DNA of 64,000 bases from Ignisphaera sp. (GTDB lineage: Archaea; Thermoproteota; Thermoprotei_A; Sulfolobales; Ignisphaeraceae): positions 267,021 through 331,020 of the forward strand of contig JAWBKZ010000002.1 of NCBI GenBank assembly GCA_038831005.1, read 5' to 3'. Below are positions 8,589 to 17,980 of this stretch, piece by piece. How positions within the stretch are numbered: the first letter of the stretch is position 1; each line of letters opens with the position of its first letter. The notes below the pieces were generated by a model. It made no database searches. It was not told the DNA's origin and saw nothing but the letters and a program-made list of their open reading frames with translations. The translations under genes were made by a program, and so were the position numbers.

Positions 8589-10484
8589 TCAAGATTTGTC
8601 GAATTTGAATGGGTTTATCTTGTTTCCGTATTTCTGTTTTGCTTCTTCTAGTTTTCTCTTTTGGTTCTTCATAATTTCGAAGAATATCGGTGGTGTATCT
8701 GGTATAGTTGTATATATGTTCCACCCTCTTTCTATTCTATCTATTAGTTTCTCTATCCTCAACATGAATTCCTTCTCATATCTTGTTTCAGGATACTCTC
8801 TATCTAGATGCTTGTTGAATAGTTTAGCGAGATCTCCATAGATAGGTATATAGCCTATAGGTGTTTCTATAGCATCAATATCTCTATGTACCCTAAGTTC
8901 CATCCATCTAAGCCAAACAGCTTTATCTCTTTTATCAGCTATAAATCTACCTTCTTCGTCTTTTAAGAAGTAGTTGACATTAAATATCCTAGGTCTAGTT
9001 ACCAGTTTTTCGCCAAAATCTAGGTGTAGTTTTAAGAATTTACCAATAGATATAGATAGAAAGTCTAGTATAGCGAACGGATTGAACTCCATTTCACCAA
9101 CACCATCTAGTATAGCTGTCGTTTTTTCTGATTCTAGAATAGCACCCATAGTGACTACTCCATGGATCCAATCGAAAGACTCTACAACTGGAGGTAACGT
9201 GTGGTAGTCTCGTCCTCCAAAAATCATTCCATGTATAGGAACACCATTAGGATCATCTATTTTCGGATCTAGATTATCTAGATATCTGATAGATATAGTG
9301 AATCTAGCGTTTGGATGAGAAGGCGGGATCTTTAGAGCATTATCGTTTTCAGGAGGCCATCTACCAGCATAATTGATGCCTGGTTTAGGTGGTTCTGATT
9401 TTCCTCTCCACCATACTTCTCCATCATCTGTTAGAAGCGTGTTTGCAAATATAATTTCTGTTTCTGGTGATGTAAGTAGTCTATATATTTCTGGATCTTC
9501 TTCAGGATTGATACCATCAACAATACCGAACATCCCTACTTCAGGATTTACTGCTCTAGCCATACCATCTACAGCTTTTATGATAGCTATATCATCTCCA
9601 ACAACTATATCAGCTGCAAAAACAGTTGATGTTTTTCCGCATCCCGCAGGAAAAGCGCCTGTGAAATATGTTACTCTATCGCTGTTTCCTCTAACCCCAA
9701 CGATAAACATGTGTTCACATAGCCATCCTTCTCTATAACCTTTATATACACAGAATCTGAGCATAAGTTTCTTGAGACCAACACTATTTCCAGCATATTG
9801 AGTGTTTATGCTATAGACTGTAGCTCCCTCAAGATCTATGTATATCCTTCTCTTGTCTGTATTCTTAGACCATCTATTCTCATTCAATTCTCCAGATGAA
9901 TGAAAAAACTTCACATATTCAATATCTGGTGTTTTTTCAACGAATACGTCATAACAAGGTCTATAGAGAATATTCTCTGAATGGATTACGTAAGCAGAAT
10001 CAGTTACTTGAACAGCATACATAGTGAAATCGGAATCTCTAGGTCCGAAACAATAGAAAGATACGAACATCTCTTTACCGCTCATAATGCCTTCAGCTAA
10101 CTCGAAAATCTCTCTAAGACCTAACTCTCTACTGTATGTAGTGATAAGAGGAATACTATTATTGTTGGATATCAAGATTTTTGTGTTTTTTCTATCTCTA
10201 GCAAGATCGTTAGGTCCATCAAAATGCACTGTATGCATAGGGTATATAGTAGAGATTTCTTCTCCTCTCTCGATAGCAGCTTTCCTTACATACTCTATAT
10301 CCTCTCTATCACCGGTCACTATATATACTGAAGAAGGTTTAGCTATACTTATTACTTCTGCTATCCATTTATGTAGTGTAGGATCTCTAATCTTCATGAG
10401 TCTCTCATACATTCTAGGTGATAACACCTTAGTTAAGCGAGAGTAGAGATCCTCGTTGTCGCTAAAGATCATAATGTTTAGCAC
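8589..10484 (-). CDS. pckG: Phosphoenolpyruvate carboxykinase (GTP)
   Basis: This 631-residue protein is full length for the GTP-dependent PEPCK family, which interconverts oxaloacetate and PEP. The kinase-1a P-loop FPAGCGKTS lies near residue 277. The guanine/substrate blocks PEVGMFGIVDG and GVPIHGMIFGGRD are present. The start is GTG, with an internal ATG four codons later as an alternative. A T/A-rich box (TATTTAAATA, 10533-10542) lies about 50 bp upstream. In a heterotroph or mixotroph the enzyme serves gluconeogenesis or anaplerosis. Confidence 0.93.
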   Translation of the reverse strand: MLNIMIFSDNEDLYSRLTKVLSPRMYERLMKIRDPTLHKWIAEVISIAKPSSVYIVTGDREDIEYVRKAAIERGEEISTIYPMHTVHFDGPNDLARDRKNTKILISNNNSIPLITTYSRELGLREIFELAEGIMSGKEMFVSFYCFGPRDSDFTMYAVQVTDSAYVIHSENILYRPCYDVFVEKTPDIEYVKFFHSSGELNENRWSKNTDKRRIYIDLEGATVYSINTQYAGNSVGLKKLMLRFCVYKGYREGWLCEHMFIVGVRGNSDRVTYFTGAFPAGCGKTSTVFAADIVVGDDIAIIKAVDGMARAVNPEVGMFGIVDGINPEEDPEIYRLLTSPETEIIFANTLLTDDGEVWWRGKSEPPKPGINYAGRWPPENDNALKIPPSHPNARFTISIRYLDNLDPKIDDPNGVPIHGMIFGGRDYHTLPPVVESFDWIHGVVTMGAILESEKTTAILDGVGEMEFNPFAILDFLSISIGKFLKLHLDFGEKLVTRPRIFNVNYFLKDEEGRFIADKRDKAVWLRWMELRVHRDIDAIETPIGYIPIYGDLAKLFNKHLDREYPETRYEKEFMLRIEKLIDRIERGWNIYTTIPDTPPIFFEIMKNQKRKLEEAKQKYGNKINPFKFDKS

Positions 10485-10529
10485 CTTTTCATTAACATCT
10501 AGATAACTCTCTAGAGACTTAGAATGGTT

Positions 10530-10546
10530 GCGTATTTAAATATTTC
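10530..10546 (-). promoter_or_regulatory. Candidate TATA/box A upstream of pckG
   Basis: TATTTAAATA sits about 50 bp upstream of the pckG start on the coding strand. That fits an archaeal box A with a transcript start some 25 bp downstream. No BRE can be identified with certainty. Confidence 0.4.
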
Positions 10547-10812
10547 TTTCATATAAATACAGTAAAAATATCTATAGATGCTATAAACTTCTGTATACAT
10601 ATTCTTATTCAGAGATTTTATGCCATGTATTTGTGTTCAGATATGTATGGTGATACTCTTCACATAGATTTTTATACCTCTTATTTGAAAAGGTGCAAGG
10701 AGAAGTAGCATCTTGATGAACTCTGGAAAAGGAGTTTAAAAGATATACTTCTCCACATGATGATGCAACTCTATCAACAAACATAATGTGTTTGTAGTAG
10801 AGATGCATCTGT

Positions 10813-11502
10813 ATGAGTGATCGAGGTAATAGAGTTAAGTTGTCTTTGTTACCTATTCTAATATCTATTCTAGTATCTATGAACCTTCTCTCATCTTCTA
10901 TAGCTTCTCTTACAATTACAGAAGGTTCTCTCAATATTTCTAGCGGAAACTCTGTTGGATGGAGAGTTGTTGCTGAAGGCTCCAGTATTTCTAGATATGA
11001 GTTTGCTTTAAGTTGTGTAGCAAATGCTTTAAGACTTATTCTCTATATGGATTCAGGAGGCGATATCAATAAAGATGGTATCAAAATGGTAATAGAGGGA
11101 ACCACTATAGCTATACTACAGGATTCTCTTATAGAGTATAGAAGTAGTGTCATTGGTTACACGAGGATAGGTTATGAAGGTGATGGTAAAGGTACCGCTA
11201 AAGGTCTTCACGTAATATACTACATATTTCCAAACACTACATACATTCAGCTCATCAAGCTAGAGCTATACTCAGAACATGGATACCCTAGACTTTATAC
11301 AGATAAATCATTGATAGAGCCAGTAAATATAACAATGTTTTACTAGTTGCTTAAAGACGAGAAGTACAGCTATGGAACATACTATGTAGACAATGTGAAT
11401 CCGTATAACGGTGAGCTAAAGATGGCTAAAGTATCTCATGGAGTACCTACCGAGATATATAAGGATTATAGCGGGGTTTCATACTACTATGGGAGAACCT
11501 AA
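10813..11502 (+). pseudogene. Secreted/hypothetical protein gene interrupted by an in-frame TAG
   Basis: The reading frame opens with a charged N-terminus and a hydrophobic signal-like segment (LSLLPILISILVSMNLLSSS). It runs 177 codons to a TAG at 11344-11346. The same frame then stays open for 51 more codons with protein-like composition (LLKDEKYSYGTYYVDNVN, GELKMAKVSHGVPTEIY) to TAA 11500-11502. A -1 shift near 11493 would instead give a hydrophobic C-terminal anchor (ENLISIAVIAIAL). I therefore read it as one exported protein of at least 228 residues, broken by a nonsense codon and perhaps a frameshift. The family is not recognised. Readthrough is possible but unsupported, because many neighbouring genes stop at TAG. 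Confidence 0.55.
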
Positions 11503-11817
11503 TATCTATAGCTGTTATCGCTATAGCTCTCTAGATTGTTCTAAAATTCATGGTATCTGTAGAAAGTGTACTGAGGTCAGAGATATGGTGTAGGTACATC
11601 AGTAGTGTTAATTGAACATCAGTAGTAATTGAGCTAGTCAACTTTATGTAGATGTATTCGTAAAGCTTCAAGAGAGACAATGGATTACATGGTTACATAT
11701 ACTTGTTGAGAGATCTGAGAAGAGGTTTAGAGGGTTTCTGAAGTATGTAGGAAAAGTAGTGATGTGTATGGAATTCTTTGGCGCTCTATATACTGTTATA
11801 TGTTGTAATGTTTGTAT
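11503..11817. other. Non-coding stretch, probably decayed remnant
   Basis: This stretch of about 315 bp has no convincing open frame. Short coding-like bits in different frames follow the interrupted secreted-protein gene and are probably its degraded 3' part. A 12-bp word AACATCAGTAGT occurs here at about 11617; a near copy lies just upstream and another at about 15113. Confidence 0.35.
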
Positions 11818-12447
11818 CTATTTCTTTGGCTTTATATATATCTTTCCACCGATAATCGTGGTATTGGGTATCAGTACTCTTGATCCATCTGATTTCTTGA
11901 TTACTGTAAACATTGTTGATACATCATCTACAACACCTTCTTCACCAGCTACAATAACTTCATCGCCTATCCTAAAGGGTCTCGAGATAAGTACAAATAG
12001 ACCTGCTACTGCTTGTCCTAGCACTTGTTGTGATGCAAATCCAATAACCATGCCCAAGAAGCCACCTAGAGCAACACCAGCAACTCCTCCAGCAACACCA
12101 CCAGCTATAGCTGCAACCATAGCTCCTACACCAATAATTCTAACAACATTTCTAACAGCAACAGCTGTTGAATGACCGTATCTAGGTCTTGTAGACCAGT
12201 AGAAAAACCAGGCTACACTATTAACTATGAGGTAACCAAACATTAATGCTAATAGGAGCTGGATATAAATCTCGTAACCAGTTATATCGATATTGAGTCT
12301 AGTCAATAGAAGATCACTGATAACAAACTTTACTAAAGCTGAAACCACAACATAAAGCACAATAAACATTATTGTGCTAGCAATAGCTATAAAAGCATTT
12401 CTAGCAATCTCTCTACTACTTATATTCTCTCGAGATCCACTCTCCAT
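11818..12447 (-). CDS. Small mechanosensitive channel, MscS family
   Basis: A 209-residue protein with two N-terminal helices and then the glycine/alanine-rich pore helix TM3 (GVAGGVAGVALGGFLGMVIG). The MscS beta domain follows (RPFRIGDEVIVAGEEGVVDDVS ... VLIPN). It ends shortly after the beta domain and so lacks the C-terminal alpha/beta vestibule domain of E. coli MscS. Archaeal short forms like this are known. The role is pressure release in the cytoplasmic membrane during hypo-osmotic shock. Confidence 0.85.
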   Translation of the reverse strand: MESGSRENISSREIARNAFIAIASTIMFIVLYVVVSALVKFVISDLLLTRLNIDITGYEIYIQLLLALMFGYLIVNSVAWFFYWSTRPRYGHSTAVAVRNVVRIIGVGAMVAAIAGGVAGGVAGVALGGFLGMVIGFASQQVLGQAVAGLFVLISRPFRIGDEVIVAGEEGVVDDVSTMFTVIKKSDGSRVLIPNTTIIGGKIYIKPKK

Positions 12448-12619
12448 AAACTACACCTCTACCTAAAAATCCTACACCAAATATATAAATTCACTATCTA
12501 CACAAATAAGACAATAAACAATACACATAAATCTGAATCAACTAATCATGTTCAACGATATCGCAGTACTTAGTCAATAATAAAAGATGTGGTATATAGA
12601 AGATTTTCTATTAATGGCT

Positions 12620-13390
12620 CTAGTAGATGTAGACTACTATCCCTTTTTCTTTCGCATAATTCTCTACTTCCTTACCTATCCATACTCCTGCTAGAATACC
12701 TACAACTTCTTTCTCTATATAGTGTTTTTTAACTAAATCGATTTTACTTAAGAGGATACCTATATCTCCATGTCTAGGCTTAACCTTAACCTCAACAACA
12801 TATACAGATCTATTTGTCTCTATAAGAAGATCTATATCAACATCATCAAGTCTAGCATTCCTAACTCTCTTGAGTATATGTTCACCTTTATGAGAAAGAT
12901 CTTTAGCAAGATCTTCATAAACATATCTAGCAATAGAGGCTTCAGTTAAACCACCAATAGTCTGCTCAAGATCAGATGTCCTTTTAACAAGCATAGTAAC
13001 AACATTTGTTAGTTCTTCTAGTCTTTTGCTGTGTTCTTCTAGTCTTTTGTTGTGTTCTTCTATTGTTTTTGTTAGTTCTTCTAGTCTTTTGCTGTGTTCT
13101 TCTAGTCTTTTGTTGTGTTCTTCTATTGTTTTTGTTAGTTCTTCTAGTCTTTTGCTGTGTTCTTCTATTGTTTTTGTTAGTTCTTCTAGTCTTTTGCTGT
13201 GTTCTTCTAGTCTTTTGTTGTGTTCTTCTATTGTTTTTGTTAGTTCTTCTAGTCTTTTTTCTATTGCATCTAGTCTTCTGAGGATATCTAGTATCCCTAA
13301 TGCACCAGCTATAGCGTATCTAAACTCTATATCTTCCTCAATAGCCTTGAGTATCTTTATTTTCTCTTCTTTACTAAGTACGTCACTCAT
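12620..13390 (-). CDS. Heptad-repeat coiled-coil protein with PD-(D/E)XK nuclease-like C-terminus (DUF3782-type)
   Basis: This 256-residue protein has three parts. Residues 1-40 are helical (LGILDILRRLDAIEKRLEEL). Residues about 45-125 are an almost perfect coiled coil built from the heptads RLEELTK, TIEEHNK/S and RLEEHSK. Residues about 150-256 resemble a restriction-endonuclease fold, with DVDIDLLIE followed by YVVEVKVK (D...ExK). Similar crenarchaeal proteins are annotated DUF3782 and occur in variable copy number. A nuclease function is inference from the motif. The repeat makes the coil length evolutionarily labile. The opposite strand is open across the repeat but is not a gene. Confidence 0.75.
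   Translation of the reverse strand: MSDVLSKEEKIKILKAIEEDIEFRYAIAGALGILDILRRLDAIEKRLEELTKTIEEHNKRLEEHSKRLEELTKTIEEHSKRLEELTKTIEEHNKRLEEHSKRLEELTKTIEEHNKRLEEHSKRLEELTNVVTMLVKRTSDLEQTIGGLTEASIARYVYEDLAKDLSHKGEHILKRVRNARLDDVDIDLLIETNRSVYVVEVKVKPRHGDIGILLSKIDLVKKHYIEKEVVGILAGVWIGKEVENYAKEKGIVVYIY
13013..13243 (-). repeat. Eleven tandem 21-bp units encoding coiled-coil heptads
   Basis: Three 21-bp unit types that differ at a few bases repeat eleven times in the + text order A-B-C-A-B-C-A-C-A-B-C, followed by a partial unit. Each unit encodes exactly one heptad, so gain or loss of a unit keeps both reading frame and coiled-coil register. Near identity at DNA level indicates recent expansion or homogenisation. 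Confidence 0.9.
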
Positions 13391-13524
13391 CCTTATTCCC
13401 TATATATGGTTTGTATAGAGACTATATATGTATTTTACCACGCGATTCTATCTAGAGAATAAATTATACAGTATCTAGTAACTTAGTACATTATCCACAT
13501 ACATTGTGTAGTAGGACGCAAGAA

Positions 13525-14898
13525 CTACACTATTTCAACTATCTTTGGGTAATCCTCATACCTAGATATCTCTGTAATTGCTTCTGCTAGTCTAACTGGT
13601 TTAGTTACATAGTTCATAACGGATTTATATACTTCTTTAATGCCTCGTCTAGATAGTCTATAGATATCTCCATTTCTCTTAACCAGACCATTTATCTCCA
13701 TAATCTTTAGCAGAAGCTTTATTCTGAGAGGTATTTTATTCAAGCATATTAATCTAAATGCTTTATCAGATATTTCGCAACTACTTAGTTGGTCAAAGAA
13801 TAATCTCCATATCCTTGCTGATGGATTTATGTTTCTTGAGTATATAGCTGGAGGTATATCTCTTTCCACTAGATTAATATATTTTAGTGGATTGTGTATG
13901 TTTATGTATTGATATAGGGATAAAGTACTCCATGAACCTGAACCAAACCCTAGTAAAGGTCCTATCCATAGCGAGTTCATTGTGGCATATTCATAGCGTT
14001 GTCTAGAGATAGAGTATACCCTGATGAAGTATAGATTATTTGATTCAGCAAAGTCTATAGCTTCATCAATAAACAGATCAATTGAGTCTAGCTCTTGACT
14101 CAGTTTATTGTATCCTACTAACCTATATCCTGGAGAGCTTCTTGGTATTATTGTTGGATAGAACGTTATTTGATGAACACCTAGTGTATAGCATTTCTCC
14201 ATATCTTCTCTAAATATCTTTAGCTTCTCTTCTAGAGGAATCTCGATATAGTCTTTAATATTAGGGTTAAGGATCATCAAGTCTATGTTAATCCATTTGA
14301 AACCAGCTTTAAGGCTATTCTCAATAGCCTTTATGTTATCTTCTGGAGAATGCTTTCTACCAATAGACATTAGTATCCTTTTGTCGAAGCTTTGAACACC
14401 TATACTAACTTCATCAACATTAGCTGAATAGAGATTCTCTACATATTCACGATTCTTAAAATCTTCAGGATTAACCTCTATACCTATGCTACACTTAATG
14501 TTAAAGAATTGTGCTAACGTATCGATGAGTTCTCTATATAGTTTCGGTGGAACAAGACTAGGAGTTCCACCACCAACATGTATATCTGTAACATTAAGAT
14601 CATTCTCTTTTAATTGTTTACCATACATCTTGATCTCTTTCAACAAAAAGTTAAAGTACTTCTCAAGCTCTTGCTCATTCTTCAACACATCCTTAAAATA
14701 TGGACAAAACATGCATATAGATCTACAGAAAGGTATGTGTATATATATGCCGATGTCCTTGGTATTGATGTTTTTCTCAACAAGATTCCAATGACTATAT
14801 GTATCATGGATTCTATAGAACTTAACTCTAACTCTTTTACTAAGTAGTCTACAGGTCTTTAGTTTCTCGGAGTCAAAGATAGGTGCACTTATATCCAT
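13525..14898 (-). CDS. HemN/HemW-like radical SAM protein
   Basis: A 457-residue protein with the radical-SAM cluster motif CRSICMFC (C-x3-C-x2-C, Cys58/62/65). IYIHIPF immediately before it and the following VGGGTPS and GVQSFD motifs are typical of coproporphyrinogen dehydrogenase (HemN) and the heme chaperone HemW. The C-terminal 100 residues look like a winged-helix region, as in HemW. In bacteria HemN oxidises coproporphyrinogen III anaerobically, whereas HemW delivers heme. Archaeal homologues are not securely assigned. The window's hem genes lie more than 12 kb away, so context does not decide. Confidence 0.75.
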   Translation of the reverse strand: MDISAPIFDSEKLKTCRLLSKRVRVKFYRIHDTYSHWNLVEKNINTKDIGIYIHIPFCRSICMFCPYFKDVLKNEQELEKYFNFLLKEIKMYGKQLKENDLNVTDIHVGGGTPSLVPPKLYRELIDTLAQFFNIKCSIGIEVNPEDFKNREYVENLYSANVDEVSIGVQSFDKRILMSIGRKHSPEDNIKAIENSLKAGFKWINIDLMILNPNIKDYIEIPLEEKLKIFREDMEKCYTLGVHQITFYPTIIPRSSPGYRLVGYNKLSQELDSIDLFIDEAIDFAESNNLYFIRVYSISRQRYEYATMNSLWIGPLLGFGSGSWSTLSLYQYINIHNPLKYINLVERDIPPAIYSRNINPSARIWRLFFDQLSSCEISDKAFRLICLNKIPLRIKLLLKIMEINGLVKRNGDIYRLSRRGIKEVYKSVMNYVTKPVRLAEAITEISRYEDYPKIVEIV

Positions 14899-15382
14899 AT
14901 ATAGTGCACCTATAGATCCATCAGAGAGAAAGCATAAAAATCTAACCTTATTGATCTATCCATGGCTACTGAACCAGAAATTAATAGATCTGATATTAGT
15001 AGATGTTAGTAGATCTATATGATAGTGCTACTAGATCTATTTTAGATATAAGAACATCACTATAGTGCTTAACTATTGATTATGTATCAGTATATCTATT
15101 CTCATAACAGAACATCAGTAGTCAATATATAGAGATCTCCTATATGTATCAATAGATGTGGCTAAAGATATTGAGAACATATATGTTTATCTAGGTAGAG
15201 ACTGAACATCTTTATGTATTCTCCATTTCTTGTATTAATGGTATATGTGTAGTATGTTTCTTGATATGCATAGATATAGAGTATTATAGAGATGTGGAGT
15301 ATAGGGAGAACTAGGTTTGTGGATTGAGTATATAGAGATGTGTATTGAAAAATGATGTGTCTCTAGATCATGTAGATGCTTA
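14899..15382. other. Intergenic region without recognised gene
   Basis: About 480 bp with no credible open frame, tRNA or repeat array. It is AT-rich and unusually dense in TAGATCTA-type words near 14975-15045. It may hold promoters for the radical-SAM gene on the left, but I cannot place one. Confidence 0.4.
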
Positions 15383-15847
15383 TCAATGTGTGGCTATATC
15401 TAGAGAGTGTTTTTCGTTATCTCTATATCTATTATCTATAGATCTCAGTATATCTACAACCTTTTTAACAGCGCTTAGGGTTAGTTCTGTAATCTCTTTA
15501 CCACCTTCTTCAACAAGTCTATTGCTCCAATAGATACCAGGGCCAGAGATACCGAAGCCTATAGGTTTTCCATATTCTAGAGATAGATCCAAGAGCTTGT
15601 TAACAACTTGATTAAAAAGGAATTCTTCTAGTGATGTTTCTTTATATATTGCTCCAAGAACTATAACACCATCTACATAGTTTTTCTCTAGAACTTTCTT
15701 AACTACTAGAGGTGTTTCGAGAAGACCTGGAACTCTATACACATCAACAATATTAGCTCCATACTTTTGTGCTTTTTCTTCAACAGCCTTGATCATGTGG
15801 TCTACTATGCTTCCAAGCATAGTGGCTACAACAGCTATACGGATCAT
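15383..15847 (-). CDS. Lumazine synthase (RibH) family protein lacking the usual catalytic His
   Basis: A 154-residue protein of the 6,7-dimethyl-8-ribityllumazine synthase fold and length. VPGLLETPLVVKKVLEK and the later LSLEYGKPIGFGISGPG match archaeal RibH blocks closely. At the phosphate/proton-transfer loop, typical enzymes have GETxHDE. Here the sequence is KETSLEE, with Leu73 where the conserved histidine is expected. Either catalysis is altered or the protein is a paralogue with another role. No other riboflavin gene is in the window. Confidence 0.8.
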   Translation of the reverse strand: MIRIAVVATMLGSIVDHMIKAVEEKAQKYGANIVDVYRVPGLLETPLVVKKVLEKNYVDGVIVLGAIYKETSLEEFLFNQVVNKLLDLSLEYGKPIGFGISGPGIYWSNRLVEEGGKEITELTLSAVKKVVDILRSIDNRYRDNEKHSLDIATH

Positions 15848-16115
15848 AGATTACCACCATCTGTTGAACAATAGCTTCAACAATATAAACATGTTCTTTA
15901 AATATTTGTTAAACTCTTTAACACTATATCTATTGATCCTATATACATACCTCTATATATACTTCTTTAAATATGTAAAAACAGTTTAAACTGCTTCATC
16001 TATATAGAGAATCTGGCTCTATAACCAAGAGCTAAAGCGTTTGCTATAAACATAATAATTTTTATATCTTCAACCATATTTTTGAAGCTAGAGGTATAGA
16101 GATATTAGATATATC

Positions 16116-16919
16116 TTGTTGGTGTTTCTCTTTATATTCATATCTATGGCTATCCATTATACAATTTATCTAGAGGGACAAGATATAGAGATTGATGTAT
16201 GTGTCGATATTTATCGTATAGTTGATGGAGATACACTTGATGCTTTTCCTGTAGGTAGAGTTAGGTTAGCTGATATAGATGCACCTGAACGAGATACACC
16301 AGAAGGAGAGATAGCTAGAGAGGCTCTAGCAGATATAGTTCATAGATATGGGTATAGAGCGTATCTAGATGTAGATAATGTCTATGTTATGGATAGATAC
16401 AATAGGATTGTAGCAGTTGTTTATCTAAGGTATAACGAGACTCATCTAATTAATGTAAATAAATGGCTTGTAGAAAATGGCTATGCATCTATTGATGATT
16501 ACAGAAACCAGTTTAATCCATATACATGGTCTCTCTATGTATATCTACCGCATGATCCCTGCATAGAGAAGATTATTACCGAAACTATTACACATAAGGT
16601 AACAACTACAGTAACATTCGCAATACCTGTTACAACCACATTACTTGTCACAACTCCTGTTACAACTACAGTAAGAGGTAGTGTTACAAAAACATTAACA
16701 ACAAGAGATATAGCAACAGTTATATCTACTGTAGTCAGTAGAGAAACTACCACAATCCATACAACATATACAGTAGTCTCACAATCAATACTAACAAAAA
16801 CAGTCACAACAACATATACGGTAGCAGGTTCTGGGGAAACTCTAGCTATTGTATCTATACTCATTGTCGTATCTATAGCTTCTCTACTGCTTCTCTCTAA
16901 GCGTTTTGTGAAGAGATAA
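16116..16919 (+). CDS. Membrane-anchored staphylococcal-nuclease-like protein
   Basis: This 267-residue protein has an N-terminal signal/anchor, then an SNase domain at residues about 28-140. The domain shows YRIVDGDTL, VRLADIDAPE and YNRIVAVVYL, which carry the metal and catalytic residues (Asp, Arg, Asp, Glu, Arg) of thermonuclease. A Thr/Val-rich stalk follows (repeated VTTTVT-like blocks, residues about 155-230), with a C-terminal hydrophobic helix and basic tail. By topology the nuclease domain would face the cell exterior. A role in degrading external DNA or RNA for nutrition or defence is inference. The start is TTG 16116. Confidence 0.82.
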   Translation: MLVFLFIFISMAIHYTIYLEGQDIEIDVCVDIYRIVDGDTLDAFPVGRVRLADIDAPERDTPEGEIAREALADIVHRYGYRAYLDVDNVYVMDRYNRIVAVVYLRYNETHLINVNKWLVENGYASIDDYRNQFNPYTWSLYVYLPHDPCIEKIITETITHKVTTTVTFAIPVTTTLLVTTPVTTTVRGSVTKTLTTRDIATVISTVVSRETTTIHTTYTVVSQSILTKTVTTTYTVAGSGETLAIVSILIVVSIASLLLLSKRFVKR

Positions 16920-16989
16920 CTAGAGTATTTTGCTGAATTGATCAAGTTTTTTAAGTATTGAGTAGTAACTTCTATCTATAGGTGGTTCA

Positions 16990-17895
16990 ATGGGTATGGA
17001 GATGAATGTTGATGGTTTTAGGGTTAGAGTGTTTTATATGGGTGGTATGGCTATAGGTGTTGCTGAGGATTTTGGTCCTAGAGTACTTTATCTAGCTCCT
17101 AGAGATAGACCTAACCTTAATCTGTTTAGTGTATTGCCTGATTTTGGTGTAGAGACTGTTGATGGTTTCTGGAGGATATATGGTGGACATAGGCTCTGGA
17201 TTGCTCCAGAGTCTATGCCTAGAACATACTCTATAGATGATAGACCTGTCTCTATCGAGGTTAGAGATGATGTTGTAGAGGTGATGGGTAATCCAGAGCT
17301 TCTGAATAATGTGTTGAAGAGTATAGTGTTTAAGCCTTTGGGGAATAGTGGTTTTGTTGAAGTTGTTCATAGGGTGACTAATATCGGTAGATGGTCTATA
17401 GAGTTTTCTTGTTGGGCTCTATCTGTTATGAAGAGAGGTGGATTTGCTATTGTGCCTATAAAGCCTTTCTATAGAGAGAGTCTTCTACCTGATAGAGTTG
17501 TAGCTCTATGGCCATATACACGGCTTTCGGATAAGAGGCTTATTTTCACAGATAGCTATATAGTTGTTGTACAGGATCCCTCTATAGAGAAGCCTCTTAA
17601 GATTGGTGTAAGAGCTAATCCTCCTTGGGTAGCTTATTATGTTGATGGCTATGTGTTTATCAAGATGTTTAGATATGTAGATGCTGTTTATCCAGATTTC
17701 AATGTATCTGTAGAGATCTATACAAACAACTTGTTTCTAGAGCTAGAGACTCTAGGGCCTTTGAGGAGAGTAGCTCCAGGTGAAGTGAATACACATACAG
17801 AGTTGTGGAGCGTTATAGAGGTGGGAGAGCTAGAGCCAAGTGAAATCGATATAGCTGATAAGCTTGAGTCAAAGATACTGAAGGGCTTGGTCTAG
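16990..17895 (+). CDS. DUF4380-like / galactose-mutarotase-fold protein
   Basis: A 301-residue protein with no signal peptide. The block GGHRLWIAPES around residue 60 and FKPLGNSGFVEVVHRVTN are hallmarks of a family with an aldose-1-epimerase-like beta-sandwich, often annotated DUF4380. Members are presumed to bind carbohydrate. The substrate is unknown and no sugar-metabolism genes lie next to it. ATG 16990 follows GGTGG. Confidence 0.6.
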   Translation: MGMEMNVDGFRVRVFYMGGMAIGVAEDFGPRVLYLAPRDRPNLNLFSVLPDFGVETVDGFWRIYGGHRLWIAPESMPRTYSIDDRPVSIEVRDDVVEVMGNPELLNNVLKSIVFKPLGNSGFVEVVHRVTNIGRWSIEFSCWALSVMKRGGFAIVPIKPFYRESLLPDRVVALWPYTRLSDKRLIFTDSYIVVVQDPSIEKPLKIGVRANPPWVAYYVDGYVFIKMFRYVDAVYPDFNVSVEIYTNNLFLELETLGPLRRVAPGEVNTHTELWSVIEVGELEPSEIDIADKLESKILKGLV

Positions 17896-17980
17896 GAATT
17901 GACGTATCTTTCTTTGTGTAGTTGTGTAGATATAGCTAATTTTTTATTTTCTGTTGTTTCTGTATTTGTTGGTGGTGTCT

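Noticed and set aside
13006..13418. Long + strand open frames rich in Leu/Cys/Ser opposite the heptad repeat
   Set aside because: They exist only because the 21-bp repeat has no stop in those frames; the minus-strand product has domain structure and the expected composition.
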